Below are positions 25,659 to 34,544 of a DNA stretch of 64,000 bases, one piece after another. How positions within the stretch are numbered: position 1 is the stretch's first letter; each line of letters starts with the position of its first letter. The position numbers and the translations under genes were made by a program. Source of the stretch: Pseudolysinimonas_A sp947085045 (GTDB taxonomy: Bacteria > Actinomycetota > Actinomycetes > Actinomycetales > Microbacteriaceae); NCBI GenBank assembly GCA_947085045.1, contig CAMTUU010000004.1, positions 212,993-276,992 of the forward strand, written 5' to 3'. The notes beneath the pieces were generated by a model. That model made no database searches and was not told where the DNA came from. It saw nothing but the letters and a program-made list of their open reading frames with translations.

Positions 25659-26943
25659 GCCCTTCGACGCCGTCGACCTGATCACGACCAAGCGGGACGG
25701 CGGCATCCTCTCGACGCCGCAGATCACCTGGCTGGTCGACGCCTACACCCGCGGGTACGTCGCCGACGAGCAGATGTCGGCGATGACGATGGCGATCTTC
25801 CTCAACGGCATGGAGGCCCGCGAGATCAAGGACCTCACCCTGGCGATGATCGCCACCGGCGAGACCCTCGACTTCTCGGGGCTCTCGAAGCCGACGACCG
25901 ACAAGCACTCCACCGGCGGCGTCGGCGACAAGATCACCCTCCCGCTGGCGCCGCTGGTCGCCTCGTTCGGCGTCGCGGTGCCGCAGCTCTCGGGCCGCGG
26001 CCTCGGTCACACCGGGGGCACGCTCGACAAGCTGGAGAGCATCCCGGGATGGCGCGCGAAGCTCTCCAACGAGGAGTTCATGCGCCAGCTCGAGGAGGTC
26101 GGCGCCGTCGTCTGCGCGGCCGGGGCTGGACTCGCGCCCGCCGACGGCAAGCTCTACGCCCTCCGGGACATCACGGGCACGGTCGAGGCCATCCCGCTGA
26201 TCGCGTCGAGCATCATGAGCAAGAAGATCGCCGAGGGGACGGCATCCCTCGTGCTGGATGTGAAGCACGGCTCGGGCGCGTTCATGAAAGACCCCGCCCG
26301 GGCGCGCGAACTCGCCGAGGTGATGGTGCGGCTGGGCAACGACGCCGGCACGCGCACCGTCGCGCTGCTCACCAACATGCAGGTGCCTCTCGGCCTGGCG
26401 ATCGGCAACGCCAACGAGGTGCGCGAATCCGTCGAGGTGCTCGCCGGGGGAGGGCCGGCGGATGTCGTCGAGCTCACCGTCGCCCTCGCCCGCGAGATGC
26501 TCGCGCTCGCCGGACTCCCCGACGCCGACGTCGAGGGCGCCCTGCGGAACGGCTCGGCGATGGACTCCTGGCGCGCGATGATCGCAGCGCAAGGCGGCGA
26601 TCCGGCTGCGCCGCTCCCCGTCGCCCGCGAGACCCAGGTAGTCCGTGCCGACCGCGACGGCATCCTCGTGAAACAGGATGCCCTGCCATTCGGTGTCGCC
26701 GCTTGGCGTCTCGGGGCGGGCCGCGCCCGCAAAGAGGATCCGGTGCAGCACGCCGCCGGGATCGACCTGCACGCGAAGCCCGGCGACACCGTCACGACGG
26801 GGCAGCCGCTGTTCACCCTGTCGGCCGACGAGCCCGCCCGCTTCGCCCGCGCCCTCGAAGCCCTCGACGGCGCCTGGGCGATCGGCGACCCGGGAACCCC
26901 GGTCGACGACGGCGGTCCGCTCATCGCCGGTCGCGTCGACTGA
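25651..26943 (+). CDS. deoA: Thymidine phosphorylase
   Basis: 430 residues from GTG at 25651 (8-nt overlap with cdd; GGAG about 9 nt upstream). Phosphate/nucleoside site KHSTGGVGDK (about 80), then SGRGLGHTGGTLDKLES, and a C-terminal domain with ARKEDPVQHAAGI. It splits thymidine or deoxyuridine with phosphate, yielding deoxyribose 1-phosphate for the phosphomutase encoded at 30 kb. The stop codon abuts a 70-bp palindrome. Confidence 0.96.
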   Translation: MVEPFDAVDLITTKRDGGILSTPQITWLVDAYTRGYVADEQMSAMTMAIFLNGMEAREIKDLTLAMIATGETLDFSGLSKPTTDKHSTGGVGDKITLPLAPLVASFGVAVPQLSGRGLGHTGGTLDKLESIPGWRAKLSNEEFMRQLEEVGAVVCAAGAGLAPADGKLYALRDITGTVEAIPLIASSIMSKKIAEGTASLVLDVKHGSGAFMKDPARARELAEVMVRLGNDAGTRTVALLTNMQVPLGLAIGNANEVRESVEVLAGGGPADVVELTVALAREMLALAGLPDADVEGALRNGSAMDSWRAMIAAQGGDPAAPLPVARETQVVRADRDGILVKQDALPFGVAAWRLGAGRARKEDPVQHAAGIDLHAKPGDTVTTGQPLFTLSADEPARFARALEALDGAWAIGDPGTPVDDGGPLIAGRVD

Positions 26944-27012
26944 GGTTGTGAGGTGTCGAAAAGGGCCGCCTCGCCCCGGCGAGACGCGGCCCTTTTCGAC
27001 ACCTCACAACCT
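26943..27012. repeat. Long palindrome, left side of the DUF559 cassette
   Basis: A perfect inverted repeat with 27-bp arms: 26943-26969 pairs with 26986-27012, loop 16 nt. The inner arm reads TGAGGTGTCGAAAAGGGCCG. It begins at the last base of the deoA stop and contains, on the other strand, the stop codon of the DUF559 gene. The same core, slightly diverged, recurs at 28008-28064 on the far side of that gene. It can act as a bidirectional terminator (CCCTTTTCG), but its length and pairing with the second copy suggest a mobile or structural role. Confidence 0.9.
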
Positions 27013-27918
27013 GAGCTCGCCGTTCCATCCCTTGGCGCGGAGGACGCGGGCGATACGGACGATCAGGTCGCGGGATCCATTGCCGAGGTCGACTCTCGAC
27101 GCGCGATGCGTGTGCCAGTCGGCGGCTTCGAAGCGGGGCACGCGGGCCAGATCCCGCGACCATTGTTCGCGGTCGGTTCGGTGTCCGTCCCCCTCGTAGT
27201 CGACCAGCTCACGGTACTCGGGAAACGCGAGGTCGGGGCGGCCCAGGAACTCTCCGTCCGGGCTCCAGACGTCCACGTTCACCGCGGGGCCGGGCAGTCC
27301 CGCGCGGATGAAACGCACCCGGAGCTTGGTCTCCGGCGGCGAGTCGCTTCGGTCGCATAACCAGGGAAGGGCCGCCAGCCGTTGAGGTCGACCGCGCCGT
27401 CCCGGATGCCGGTGCGCGAGATCCTGCACGCTCGCGAGTGAGGCGAGCGAATCGCGGCGCCAGATGACGCGGTCCCCTGCCGCGACGAGATCCTCGAACC
27501 CGAGGTGACCGGCGAGGTCGGCCCAGGTGCGTTCGGGCGTCGTCGTCGGGAGCCCGTGGATCTCGGTGATCTCTTCCGGTCTGATGACGAGGTGATGCCC
27601 GACCACGCCGACGGTGCGGGCCGGGCGGATCCGGTGCGGATAGCTCACGTGCAGGCGCGGATCGTGGAACGCCGGCAACGGGATCCCCCACAGTGCCGCC
27701 GCCGTGGTGTGCGAGAAGAATCCATGATCGGGCAGGCGCGGGCGGTAGGCCGATGCCTTCTCGAGCGTCGCCACCGGCTCCGTCCGGGACCGTACGCCGT
27801 GATACGGCCGCGCAAGGTCACCGCGTCGCGTGCGGGGCCGTCCGACTCCGAGCGCGGCCGCGTCGCGGACGCTGAACTCGTTCCCGAGCTCGTCGGGAAT
27901 GCGCGAAGGTCTCGTCAT
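27004..27918 (-). CDS. AbiEi-type winged-helix plus DUF559 (Vsr-like nuclease fold) protein
   Basis: 304 residues from ATG at 27918 (ATG 27978 is an alternative with 20 more residues). The N-terminal part, FSVRDAAALGVGRPRTRRGD then LARPYHGVRS, is like the AbiEi antitoxin winged helix; the middle has HTTAAALWGIPLP; the C-terminus carries the DUF559 core, SPPETKLRVRF, FLGRPDLAFPEYRELVDYEG and REQWSRDLARVPRF, where the Glu/Asp residues fit a PD-(D/E)xK-like nuclease site. Actinobacteria hold many such genes; no activity has been shown that I know of. No toxin partner is adjacent. The gene opposes the direction of deoA and add and is boxed in by two related palindromes, which marks it as an inserted cassette. 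Confidence 0.8.
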   Translation of the reverse strand: MTRPSRIPDELGNEFSVRDAAALGVGRPRTRRGDLARPYHGVRSRTEPVATLEKASAYRPRLPDHGFFSHTTAAALWGIPLPAFHDPRLHVSYPHRIRPARTVGVVGHHLVIRPEEITEIHGLPTTTPERTWADLAGHLGFEDLVAAGDRVIWRRDSLASLASVQDLAHRHPGRRGRPQRLAALPWLCDRSDSPPETKLRVRFIRAGLPGPAVNVDVWSPDGEFLGRPDLAFPEYRELVDYEGDGHRTDREQWSRDLARVPRFEAADWHTHRASRVDLGNGSRDLIVRIARVLRAKGWNGELRL

Positions 27919-28007
27919 GCGATGACCCTCGCGGAGCTGCCGTCCACGCGCGGCATCCCGAATCCCGTAGCGCGTCATCTCGCCCCCCGGAACATGTGAA
28001 GGAGGCG

Positions 28008-28064
28008 TGAGGTGTCGGAAAGGGCCGCTTCTCGCGGAGCGAGGCGGCCCCTTTCGACACCTCA
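28008..28064. repeat. Long palindrome, right side of the DUF559 cassette
   Basis: Inverted repeat with 21-bp arms (28008-28028 and 28044-28064), 19 of 21 positions pairing, loop 15 nt. Its arm, starting TGAGGTGTCGGAAAGGGCCG, is nearly the left palindrome's core. It ends 17 bp before the -10 of add, and lies upstream of the DUF559 start. Confidence 0.85.
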
Positions 28065-28093
28065 GCACTACGCGCGCCACCTAGGCTGGGCGG

Positions 28094-29212
28094 GTGACTG
28101 ACGCCGAGCGCATCCTCCCCGGTTCCCGTGTTCCGCTGGGCCGCCTGCCCAAGATCTCGTTGCACGACCACCTCGACGGCGGGCTGCGCGCGCAGACCAT
28201 CATCGACCTGGCACCTCAGGCCGGGGTCGAGCTGCCGGCCGACACCGCCGACGCGCTCGAGGCCTGGTTCCTCGCGTCGTGTTCCAGCGGCGAACTCGTC
28301 GACTACCTCAAGACCTTCGACATCACCATCGCCGTCATGCAGACCGCCGACAACCTCACGCGCATCGCTCGCGAGTTCGTCGAGGATCTCGCGAAGGACG
28401 GCGTGATCTACGGCGAACTGCGCTGGGCGCCGGAGCAGCACCTCGAGCAGGGCCTCACGCTCGACGAGGCCGTCGAGGCCGTTCAGGCCGGCATCGACGA
28501 GGCCGTCGAGACGATCGAGGCGGGCGGCGGCTGGATTCGCGCCGGCCAGCTGATCTCGGCGATGCGGCAGAACGACCGCGGGCTGGAGATCGCCGAACTG
28601 GCTCTCCGTCACCGCGACGACGGCGCCCACGGCTTCGACATCGCCGGGCCGGAGAAGGGCTTCCCGCCGTCCCGGTTCGCCGATGCCTTCGACCTGCTCG
28701 CGAACGAGTCCTTCCCCGTGACGGTGCACGCCGGTGAAGCCGACGGGCTCGACAGCATCCGCTCGGCCCTCGTCGACGGGCACGCGCTGCGCATCGGGCA
28801 CGGCGTGTGCATCGCCGAGGACATCCAGCTCGAGGACGGCGACGACGACGAGACCAGCCTGGTCACGCTCGGCCGGCTGTCGCAGTGGATCAAGGACCGC
28901 GGCATCCCGCTCGAGACGAGCCCGTCGTCGAACCTGCAGACCGCGGCGTTCACCGGCTGGGGCCCCGGGATGACCGGCCACCCGTTCGACGTGCTCTACC
29001 AGCTCGGCTTCAAGGTCACCGTGAATCCCGACAACCGGCTGATGAGCGCGACGAGCATCACCCGCGAGCTCGCGCTCCTCGTCGACGCGTTCGGCTACGA
29101 CGCCGACGACGTCGAGCAGTTCATGGTCAACGCGGCCGAGGCAGCGTTCCTGCCGCTGGAGGAGCGCGAAGAGCTGATCGAGCGCATCGTCGCCGGGTTC
29201 GGCCGGGCCTAG
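28094..29212 (+). CDS. add: Adenosine deaminase
   Basis: 372 residues. Zinc and catalytic motifs: SLHDHLDGGL (metal His pair), HAGEADGLDSI (His and catalytic Glu), GHGVCIAED, and ETSPSSNLQT, PDNRLMS (Asp). Deaminates adenosine to inosine for the purine nucleoside phosphorylase at 32 kb. GTG at 28094 lies 6 nt after -10 TAGGCT (28082-28087): leaderless. The final TAG shares a CTAG with the stop of the convergent response regulator. Confidence 0.95.
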   Translation: MTDAERILPGSRVPLGRLPKISLHDHLDGGLRAQTIIDLAPQAGVELPADTADALEAWFLASCSSGELVDYLKTFDITIAVMQTADNLTRIAREFVEDLAKDGVIYGELRWAPEQHLEQGLTLDEAVEAVQAGIDEAVETIEAGGGWIRAGQLISAMRQNDRGLEIAELALRHRDDGAHGFDIAGPEKGFPPSRFADAFDLLANESFPVTVHAGEADGLDSIRSALVDGHALRIGHGVCIAEDIQLEDGDDDETSLVTLGRLSQWIKDRGIPLETSPSSNLQTAAFTGWGPGMTGHPFDVLYQLGFKVTVNPDNRLMSATSITRELALLVDAFGYDADDVEQFMVNAAEAAFLPLEEREELIERIVAGFGRA

Positions 29213-29919
29213 CCCAGCTGCCAGCCCGCGTCGTCGCCGATCAGCAGCGGGCGGCCGACGCCGTTCACGGCGGTGCGGATGCGGTCGAGCATCCGCGCGA
29301 CGAACTCCCGGGGCACGCGGATGCCGCGGGCGGTGACGGCGCGCACGAGCTCGGCGGTGCTGCGCCGGGCGCCGCGATGCTCGACGAGTTCGCGGAGCAA
29401 CTCGAACTCGAGCGAGGTGAGCGGGAGCAGCTCCTCGCCGCGCCAGGCCAGGCCCGACTCGACGTCGAGCACGAGATCGGCGGCGACGCGGCTGGTCGCC
29501 GCCAGCCCGAGACGCCGCACGAAGACCTGCAGGTGGTCGACGACCTCCTCGAGCGAGAACGGCTTCGTGAGGTAGCCGTCGGCGCCCGCCGCGTACGCGG
29601 CGGCGCGCTGCTCGTGCTCCGCGCGGCCGGTGACGAACACCACGGCGGCCCGCGACCCGGCGGCCCGCAGCGCGGCGACCACGTCGGTGCCCCGCCCATC
29701 CGGCAGCATCATGTCGAGCAGCACGAGGTCGGGACGCGACCGGTCGGCGATCGCGTCGGCGGCGGAGTGCACGACCTTCACCTCCCAGCCCTCGAGTTCC
29801 AGGGCGAGGCGCACGACGTGCGTGAAGGTCTCCTCTTCGTCGACGAGGAGGATGCGGACGGGGCGGCTCTCAGCGACGTGTCCTGAGTAGGCGCCGTCGG
29901 TGCCGTATCGATGGGTCAT
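29209..29919 (-). CDS. Orphan response regulator, OmpR-like
   Basis: 236 residues. Receiver domain at about 20-140: acidic pair in LVDEEETF, phospho-acceptor Asp in DLVLLDMMLPDGRG, conserved Thr in VVFVTGRA and Lys in GYLTKPFS. C-terminal winged helix (about 150-235) of the OmpR type: LTSLEFELLRELVEHRG, then VPREFVARMLDRIR. No kinase gene is next to it; neighbours are add (convergent) and the phosphomutase. A weak -10 CAGACT six nt before the ATG at 29919 suggests another leaderless start. Target genes unknown. Confidence 0.85.
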   Translation of the reverse strand: MTHRYGTDGAYSGHVAESRPVRILLVDEEETFTHVVRLALELEGWEVKVVHSAADAIADRSRPDLVLLDMMLPDGRGTDVVAALRAAGSRAAVVFVTGRAEHEQRAAAYAAGADGYLTKPFSLEEVVDHLQVFVRRLGLAATSRVAADLVLDVESGLAWRGEELLPLTSLEFELLRELVEHRGARRSTAELVRAVTARGIRVPREFVARMLDRIRTAVNGVGRPLLIGDDAGWQLG

Positions 29920-29997
29920 GACCCGAGTCTGGCGACGCGCCGTGCGGCCGACATCATCCGCCGGGAGTACTTCCGTGGGGATCAGCCGAGGGCGGTA

Positions 29998-31644
29998 TCA
30001 CTCGAGAAGCGTGCGCATCCCGGCTTCGAGCGTCGCGACCACCGCCGCCGCCGCCGCTCGGCGTTCGGCCGCCGACCCCGACGCCGACGAGGCGTCGAGG
30101 TAGCACTTGAGCTTGGGCTCCGTGCCGCTCGGACGCACGATCACCCGGCCGCCCCCGGCGGTGCGGAGGCGCAGGATGTCGTTCGGCGGGAAGCCGTCGA
30201 CGCCGGTGAGGTAGTCGTCGACGCCGTCGACCGCGAGCCCGCCGATCTCGGTGGGAGGGGTCGCCCGCAGGCGGGACATCGCCCGCGGGATGTCGGCGAG
30301 GTCGGCGACTCGGATCGAGATCTGCGCCGAGGCGAACGCGCCGAACTCGAGAGCGAAGTGGTCGAGGTGCGACTCGAGCGTCTCACCCGCCGCCCGAAGC
30401 TCGGAGAACAGCGAGAGCACGGCGACGGCCGCCGAGATGCCGTCCTTGTCGCGCACCTTCTGGGGATCGACGAGGTAGCCGAGGGCCTCCTCGTAGCCGT
30501 AGACCAGGCCGGGAACCCGGGAGATCCACTTGAAGCCGGTGAGGGTCTCGACGAAGTCCAAGCCGCGCGCGCGGGCGATCTCGCGCAGCGCCGGCGAGCT
30601 GACGAGCGAGCAGGCGAGGGTGCCCGCGTCGTGCTCCCGGGCCGCGCGCCAGCCGAGCAGCCAGCCGATCTCGTTGCCGGTCAGTCGGCGCCAGCCGCCC
30701 TCGCTCCGGCGGTCGGGAACCCCGACCGCGACGCGGTCGGCATCTGGGTCGTTGGCGAGTACCAGGTCGGCGTCGTGCTCCGCCGCGAGGGCGAAGGCGA
30801 GATCCATCGCGCCCGGCTCCTCGGGATTCGGGAACGCGACGGTGGGGAACCCGGGGTCGGGAGCGGCCTGTTCGGCGACGACGATGGGCGCGGCGAATCC
30901 CGCCTCGCCCAACACCCGGGTGGCGGTCTCGAGCCCGACGCCGTGCATCGGCGTGTACACGTAGCGGAGCGGCTCGGGATCGCGCGCGAGCGCGGCCGTG
31001 CGCTGGACGTAGGACTCGATCACCGACTCGTCGGCCGTCGCGTACCGGGTCGACGTGGGGTGGGCGCCGAAGGCGACGGTGGAGGCGTGCACGATCTCGG
31101 CGGCGATCTCGCCGTCGGCGGGCGGCACGATCTGCGACCCCTGGTCGCCGCCGCCGAGGTAGACCTTGTAGCCGTTGTCGCGGGCGGGGTTGTGGCTGGC
31201 GGTCACCATGATCCCCGCGCTCGCCCGCAGCTCGCGCACCGCGTAGGCGAGCACCGGCGTGGGCAGCGCCCGGGGCAGGATCGTCACCTCCACGCCACCG
31301 CCGGAGAGGATGGTGGCGGAGTCGCGAGCGAAGACCGCCGAGTTGTGGCGCCCGTCGTAGCCGATCACCGCGGTCGGATGCGGATCCCGGGCCCGCAGAT
31401 AGGCCGCCAGTCCGGCGGCGGCCTGGGCCACGAGCACGCGGTTCATGCGCATGGGGCCCGCCCCGAGCTGACCGCGGAGGCCGGCGGTGCCGAACTCCAG
31501 GCGCCCGGAGAACCGCTCGGTGAGATCATCCGTGGCGGCGGCGTCCCCCGCCTCGGAACGGGCGACGAGCGCGTCGAGTTCTGCCCGGGTGACCGGGTCG
31601 GGGTCCTGCGCCATCCAGGCGCGGGCCTCCTCCAGGAGGGTCAC
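29998..31644 (-). CDS. Phospho-sugar mutase (PmmB/phosphopentomutase-like)
   Basis: 548 residues of the alpha-D-phosphohexomutase superfamily. Active-site phosphoserine in MVTASHNPARDNGYKVY, metal loop NDPDADRVAVG, sugar loop GYEEALGY and the phosphate loop VRPSGTEPKLK. Enzymes in this salvage context convert (deoxy)ribose 1-phosphate to the 5-phosphate, though phosphoglucomutase/phosphomannomutase activity is possible; M. tuberculosis PmmB holds the same position. Its start overlaps the deoD stop by 4 nt, so it is the second gene of a deoD-mutase operon, making the phosphopentomutase role attractive. Confidence 0.9.
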   Translation of the reverse strand: MTLLEEARAWMAQDPDPVTRAELDALVARSEAGDAAATDDLTERFSGRLEFGTAGLRGQLGAGPMRMNRVLVAQAAAGLAAYLRARDPHPTAVIGYDGRHNSAVFARDSATILSGGGVEVTILPRALPTPVLAYAVRELRASAGIMVTASHNPARDNGYKVYLGGGDQGSQIVPPADGEIAAEIVHASTVAFGAHPTSTRYATADESVIESYVQRTAALARDPEPLRYVYTPMHGVGLETATRVLGEAGFAAPIVVAEQAAPDPGFPTVAFPNPEEPGAMDLAFALAAEHDADLVLANDPDADRVAVGVPDRRSEGGWRRLTGNEIGWLLGWRAAREHDAGTLACSLVSSPALREIARARGLDFVETLTGFKWISRVPGLVYGYEEALGYLVDPQKVRDKDGISAAVAVLSLFSELRAAGETLESHLDHFALEFGAFASAQISIRVADLADIPRAMSRLRATPPTEIGGLAVDGVDDYLTGVDGFPPNDILRLRTAGGGRVIVRPSGTEPKLKCYLDASSASGSAAERRAAAAAVVATLEAGMRTLLE

Positions 31645-32471
31645 AGTGCCGCGACGACCCGCGCGAGCAGGTCCGAGATCACCGGCTCCGCATCCTTGCC
31701 CGCCTGCAGCACTTCGGCGTGGCTGAGCGGGTCGGGCGAGATGCCGGCCGCGAGGTTGGTGATGAGCGAGAAGCCGAGGATCTCCATGCCGGCCTCGCGC
31801 GCCGCGATGGCCTCGAGTGCCGTCGACATCCCGACGATGTGGCCGCCGACGGCCTTCGCCATCTGCACCTCCGCCGGGGTCTCGTAGTGCGGCCCGCGGA
31901 ACTGCGTGTAGACGCCCTCGTCGAGGTCGCCCTGCACGGAACGCGCGAGGTCGCGCAGCCGCGTCGCGTACAGGTCGGTGAGGTCGATGAACGTCGCGCC
32001 TTCGAGCGGCGAGTCGGCGGTGAGGTTGATGTGGTCCGAGATCAGCACCGGGGTGCCGGGGGTCCAGTGCTCCTTGATGCCGCCGGCGCCGTTGGTGAGG
32101 ACCATGATGGATGCCCCCGCCGCCGCCGCGGTACGCACCGAGTGCACGACCCGCCGCACGCCGTGGCCTTCGTAGTAGTGGGTGCGCGCCCCGATGACGA
32201 GAGCGTGCTTGCCGTTGGGCAGGCGGACGCTGCGCAGCGTGCCGACATGGCCGGTGAGCGCGGGCTTGCCGAATCCGAGGATCTCGGTCGCCGGGATCGT
32301 CGCGACGGTCTCGCCGAGCAGGTCGGCGGCCTTCGCCCAGCCGCTGCCGAGGGTGAGCGCGATGTCGTGCTTCCCGACCCCGGTCGCGGCGGCGAGCTGC
32401 GCGGCAGCCTCTTTCGCGATGACGAACGGGTCGGCGGCGGGATCGTCGAGGGGGTTGATGTCGTTACCCAT
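31641..32471 (-). CDS. deoD: Purine nucleoside phosphorylase
   Basis: 276 residues of the trimeric (high-molecular-weight, PNP/MTAP) family despite the common actinobacterial symbol deoD. Visible: LGSGWAKAAD (phosphate loop), GHVGTLRSVRL, RTHYYEGHG, LTNGAGGI, YTQFRGPHYETPAE, and GMSTALEAIAAREAG. Splits inosine and guanosine with phosphate. ATG at 32471 is 6 nt from -10 TAGAGT (32478-32483): leaderless. Mutase gene overlaps downstream. Confidence 0.94.
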   Translation of the reverse strand: MGNDINPLDDPAADPFVIAKEAAAQLAAATGVGKHDIALTLGSGWAKAADLLGETVATIPATEILGFGKPALTGHVGTLRSVRLPNGKHALVIGARTHYYEGHGVRRVVHSVRTAAAAGASIMVLTNGAGGIKEHWTPGTPVLISDHINLTADSPLEGATFIDLTDLYATRLRDLARSVQGDLDEGVYTQFRGPHYETPAEVQMAKAVGGHIVGMSTALEAIAAREAGMEILGFSLITNLAAGISPDPLSHAEVLQAGKDAEPVISDLLARVVAAL

Positions 32472-32533
32472 CCGTTCACTCTAGGACGCGGCCCGGCCCG
32501 CGGAGCGCGTCGCAGACCTGGGAGGATGGAGGC

Positions 32534-33970
32534 ATGCCGTACGAGTTCGAGCGCACCCACCGTCTGGCCGTCCTCGGCGGCGGCCCCGGGGGCTACGAGG
32601 CCGCCCTGACCGGTGCGCAGCTCGGCGCCGAGGTGACCCTCGTCGAGCGCGCGGGCGTCGGCGGATCAGCCGTGCTGACCGATGTCGTGCCGTCGAAGAC
32701 CCTCATCGCGACGGCCGAAGCCGCCACCGCCGTCGGCGAGGCCGCCGACCTCGGCGTGCAGTTCTTCACCCGCAACGACAAGGACCGCCCGGTTCGTCCC
32801 GAGGTCGCGGTCAACCTCGGCGCCGTCAACAAGCGCCTCCTGGCGCTCGCCCAGCAGCAGTCCGCCGACATGAAGGCCCAGCTGGTGCGCGCCGGCGTGC
32901 GCATCGTGCAGGGCGACGGCCGGCTCGAGGATGCCAACACGATCATCGCCTCGACCGGCCGCGGTAAGGCCCGCACCGACTTCGACGAGATCACCGCCGA
33001 CACCCTCATCGTCGCGGTCGGCGCATCCCCCCGCATCCTGCCCACCGCGAAGCCCGACGGCGAGCGCATCTTCACCTGGACCCAGCTCTACGCGCTCGAG
33101 TCGATCCCCGAGCACCTCATCGTGGTCGGCTCCGGCGTCACCGGCGCCGAGTTCGCCTCCGCCTACCTCGCCCTCGGCGCGAAGGTCACCCTCGTGTCGA
33201 GCCGAGACCAGGTGCTGCCGGGAGAGGATGCCGACGCCGCCTCCGTGCTCGAGGCGGTCTTCAAGCGGAACGGGATGACGATCCTCAACAAGAGCCGCGC
33301 GGCCTCCGTCACCCGCGACGGCGACACCGTCGTGGTGAAGCTCGGCGACGGGCGCGAAGTCGTCGGCTCGCACGCGTTGCTCGCGGTGGGATCCATCCCG
33401 AACACCGCCGGCATCGGGTTGGCCGAGGCCGGCATCCAGCTCACCGAGTCCGGTCACATCCGGGTCAACCGCGTCGCCCGCACCTCGATTCCGTCGGTCT
33501 ACGCGGCCGGCGACTGCTCCGATTTCCTGCCGCTCGCCTCCGTCGCTTCGATGCAGGGGCGCACCGCCGTGTTCCACGCGCTCGGCGACGCGGTCACGCC
33601 CACCGAGCAGCGCAACGTCACGAGCAACATCTTCACGCAGCCCGAGGTCGCCACCGTCGGCTGGTCGCAGCACCAGATCGAGGAGGGGATCGCGCAGGGC
33701 GAGATCTACAAGCTCGACCTCGCGTCGAACCCCCGGGCCAAGATGATGGGCATCAAGGACGGCTTCGTGAAGCTGTTCGCCCGCACCGGCTCGGGTACCG
33801 TCATCGGCGGCGTCGTCGTCGCTCCGAAGGCGAGCGACCTCATCCTGCCGATCGCGCTCGCCGTCGAGCATCGCCTCACCGTCGACCAGCTCGCCCGCGC
33901 CTTCAGCGTCTACCCGTCGCTGTCGGGGTCGATCACCGACGCCGCTCGGGCCATGCACATCGTCGGGTGA
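32534..33970 (+). CDS. lpdA: LpdA-type NAD(P)H:quinone reductase (flavoprotein)
   Basis: 478 residues, pyridine nucleotide-disulfide reductase fold: FAD motif LAVLGGGPGGYEAALTGAQLG, NAD(P) motif VVGSGVTGAEFASAYLALG, FAD end YAAGDCSD, and dimer domain with SNIFTQPEVATVGW. The redox Cys pair of lipoamide dehydrogenase is missing: the expected position reads GGSAVLTDVVPSKT, without Cys. This and the gene neighbourhood match M. tuberculosis LpdA (Rv3303c), which reduces quinones rather than lipoamide. ATG has GGAGG about 8 nt upstream. Not the pyruvate dehydrogenase E3. Confidence 0.88.
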   Translation: MPYEFERTHRLAVLGGGPGGYEAALTGAQLGAEVTLVERAGVGGSAVLTDVVPSKTLIATAEAATAVGEAADLGVQFFTRNDKDRPVRPEVAVNLGAVNKRLLALAQQQSADMKAQLVRAGVRIVQGDGRLEDANTIIASTGRGKARTDFDEITADTLIVAVGASPRILPTAKPDGERIFTWTQLYALESIPEHLIVVGSGVTGAEFASAYLALGAKVTLVSSRDQVLPGEDADAASVLEAVFKRNGMTILNKSRAASVTRDGDTVVVKLGDGREVVGSHALLAVGSIPNTAGIGLAEAGIQLTESGHIRVNRVARTSIPSVYAAGDCSDFLPLASVASMQGRTAVFHALGDAVTPTEQRNVTSNIFTQPEVATVGWSQHQIEEGIAQGEIYKLDLASNPRAKMMGIKDGFVKLFARTGSGTVIGGVVVAPKASDLILPIALAVEHRLTVDQLARAFSVYPSLSGSITDAARAMHIVG

Positions 33971-33972
33971 CG

Positions 33973-33988
33973 CCCCGCCGACGCGGGG
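33973..33988 (+). terminator. Short hairpin after lpdA
   Basis: CCCCGC-CGAC-GCGGGG directly after the lpdA stop (TGA at 33968-33970). GC-rich, no T-run; a plausible but weak terminator. Confidence 0.4.
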
Positions 33989-34075
33989 TGGGCCGCGGCG
34001 TGCGAATCCCGCCGCGCTGTTCTCGCGGGCCGTCTTCGCACACGGCGGACCACGCCGGCGGGTCAGCCGGGACGG

Positions 34076-34528
34076 TCAGCCGAAGAGGCCGCGCTTCCTG
34101 GTCCAGCCGTGCTGCTCGAGGAACGCGAACAGCGGCTGCTTGATCCGCGACGAGTCGAACGACCAGGCGAGCACGGGGGAGACGCCGTCAAGGGTGTTCG
34201 AGATGCCGCCGAGCTCGAGGCGGAACTCCTTGCCGATCTTCTTGCCCGAGAACGTGCTCGCGTCGAACGAGAGGCCGCCGAGACCGACCGACGACGTCAC
34301 CTGGGTCTCGCGGTCCTTGGACTTCCACGTGCCCTTGTCCTGGTTGAAGGTCACGGTGACCGAGAAGTCCCGGTCGATCGCGGCGAACTCGGTCGGGTAG
34401 AGGGTCTGCGCGCTCACGACGTCCCAGCGCGCGATGATCCTGTCGCCGTCCGCGGCGTAGACGATCGGCACGTCGGGGGCGTTGAGCGTCGGGACCAGGG
34501 CGAGCAGCTCGGGCAGCGGGGTGGGCAT
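34076..34528 (-). CDS. Conserved hypothetical protein
   Basis: 150 residues, no signal peptide or membrane segment. Sequence is strand-rich, with VPIVYAADGDRIIARWD near the start, FSVTVTFNQDKGTWKSKDRE in the middle and WSFDSSRIKQPLFAFLEQHG near the end, and no motif I can name. ATG at 34528 is 6 nt from -10 TAGGCT (34535-34540): leaderless. It lies 16 bp downstream of the carboxylase alpha gene on the same strand, but its own -10 sits in that gap, so expression is at least partly separate. Confidence 0.7.
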   Translation of the reverse strand: MPTPLPELLALVPTLNAPDVPIVYAADGDRIIARWDVVSAQTLYPTEFAAIDRDFSVTVTFNQDKGTWKSKDRETQVTSSVGLGGLSFDASTFSGKKIGKEFRLELGGISNTLDGVSPVLAWSFDSSRIKQPLFAFLEQHGWTRKRGLFG

Positions 34529-34544
34529 GACCCGAGCCTAGGAC

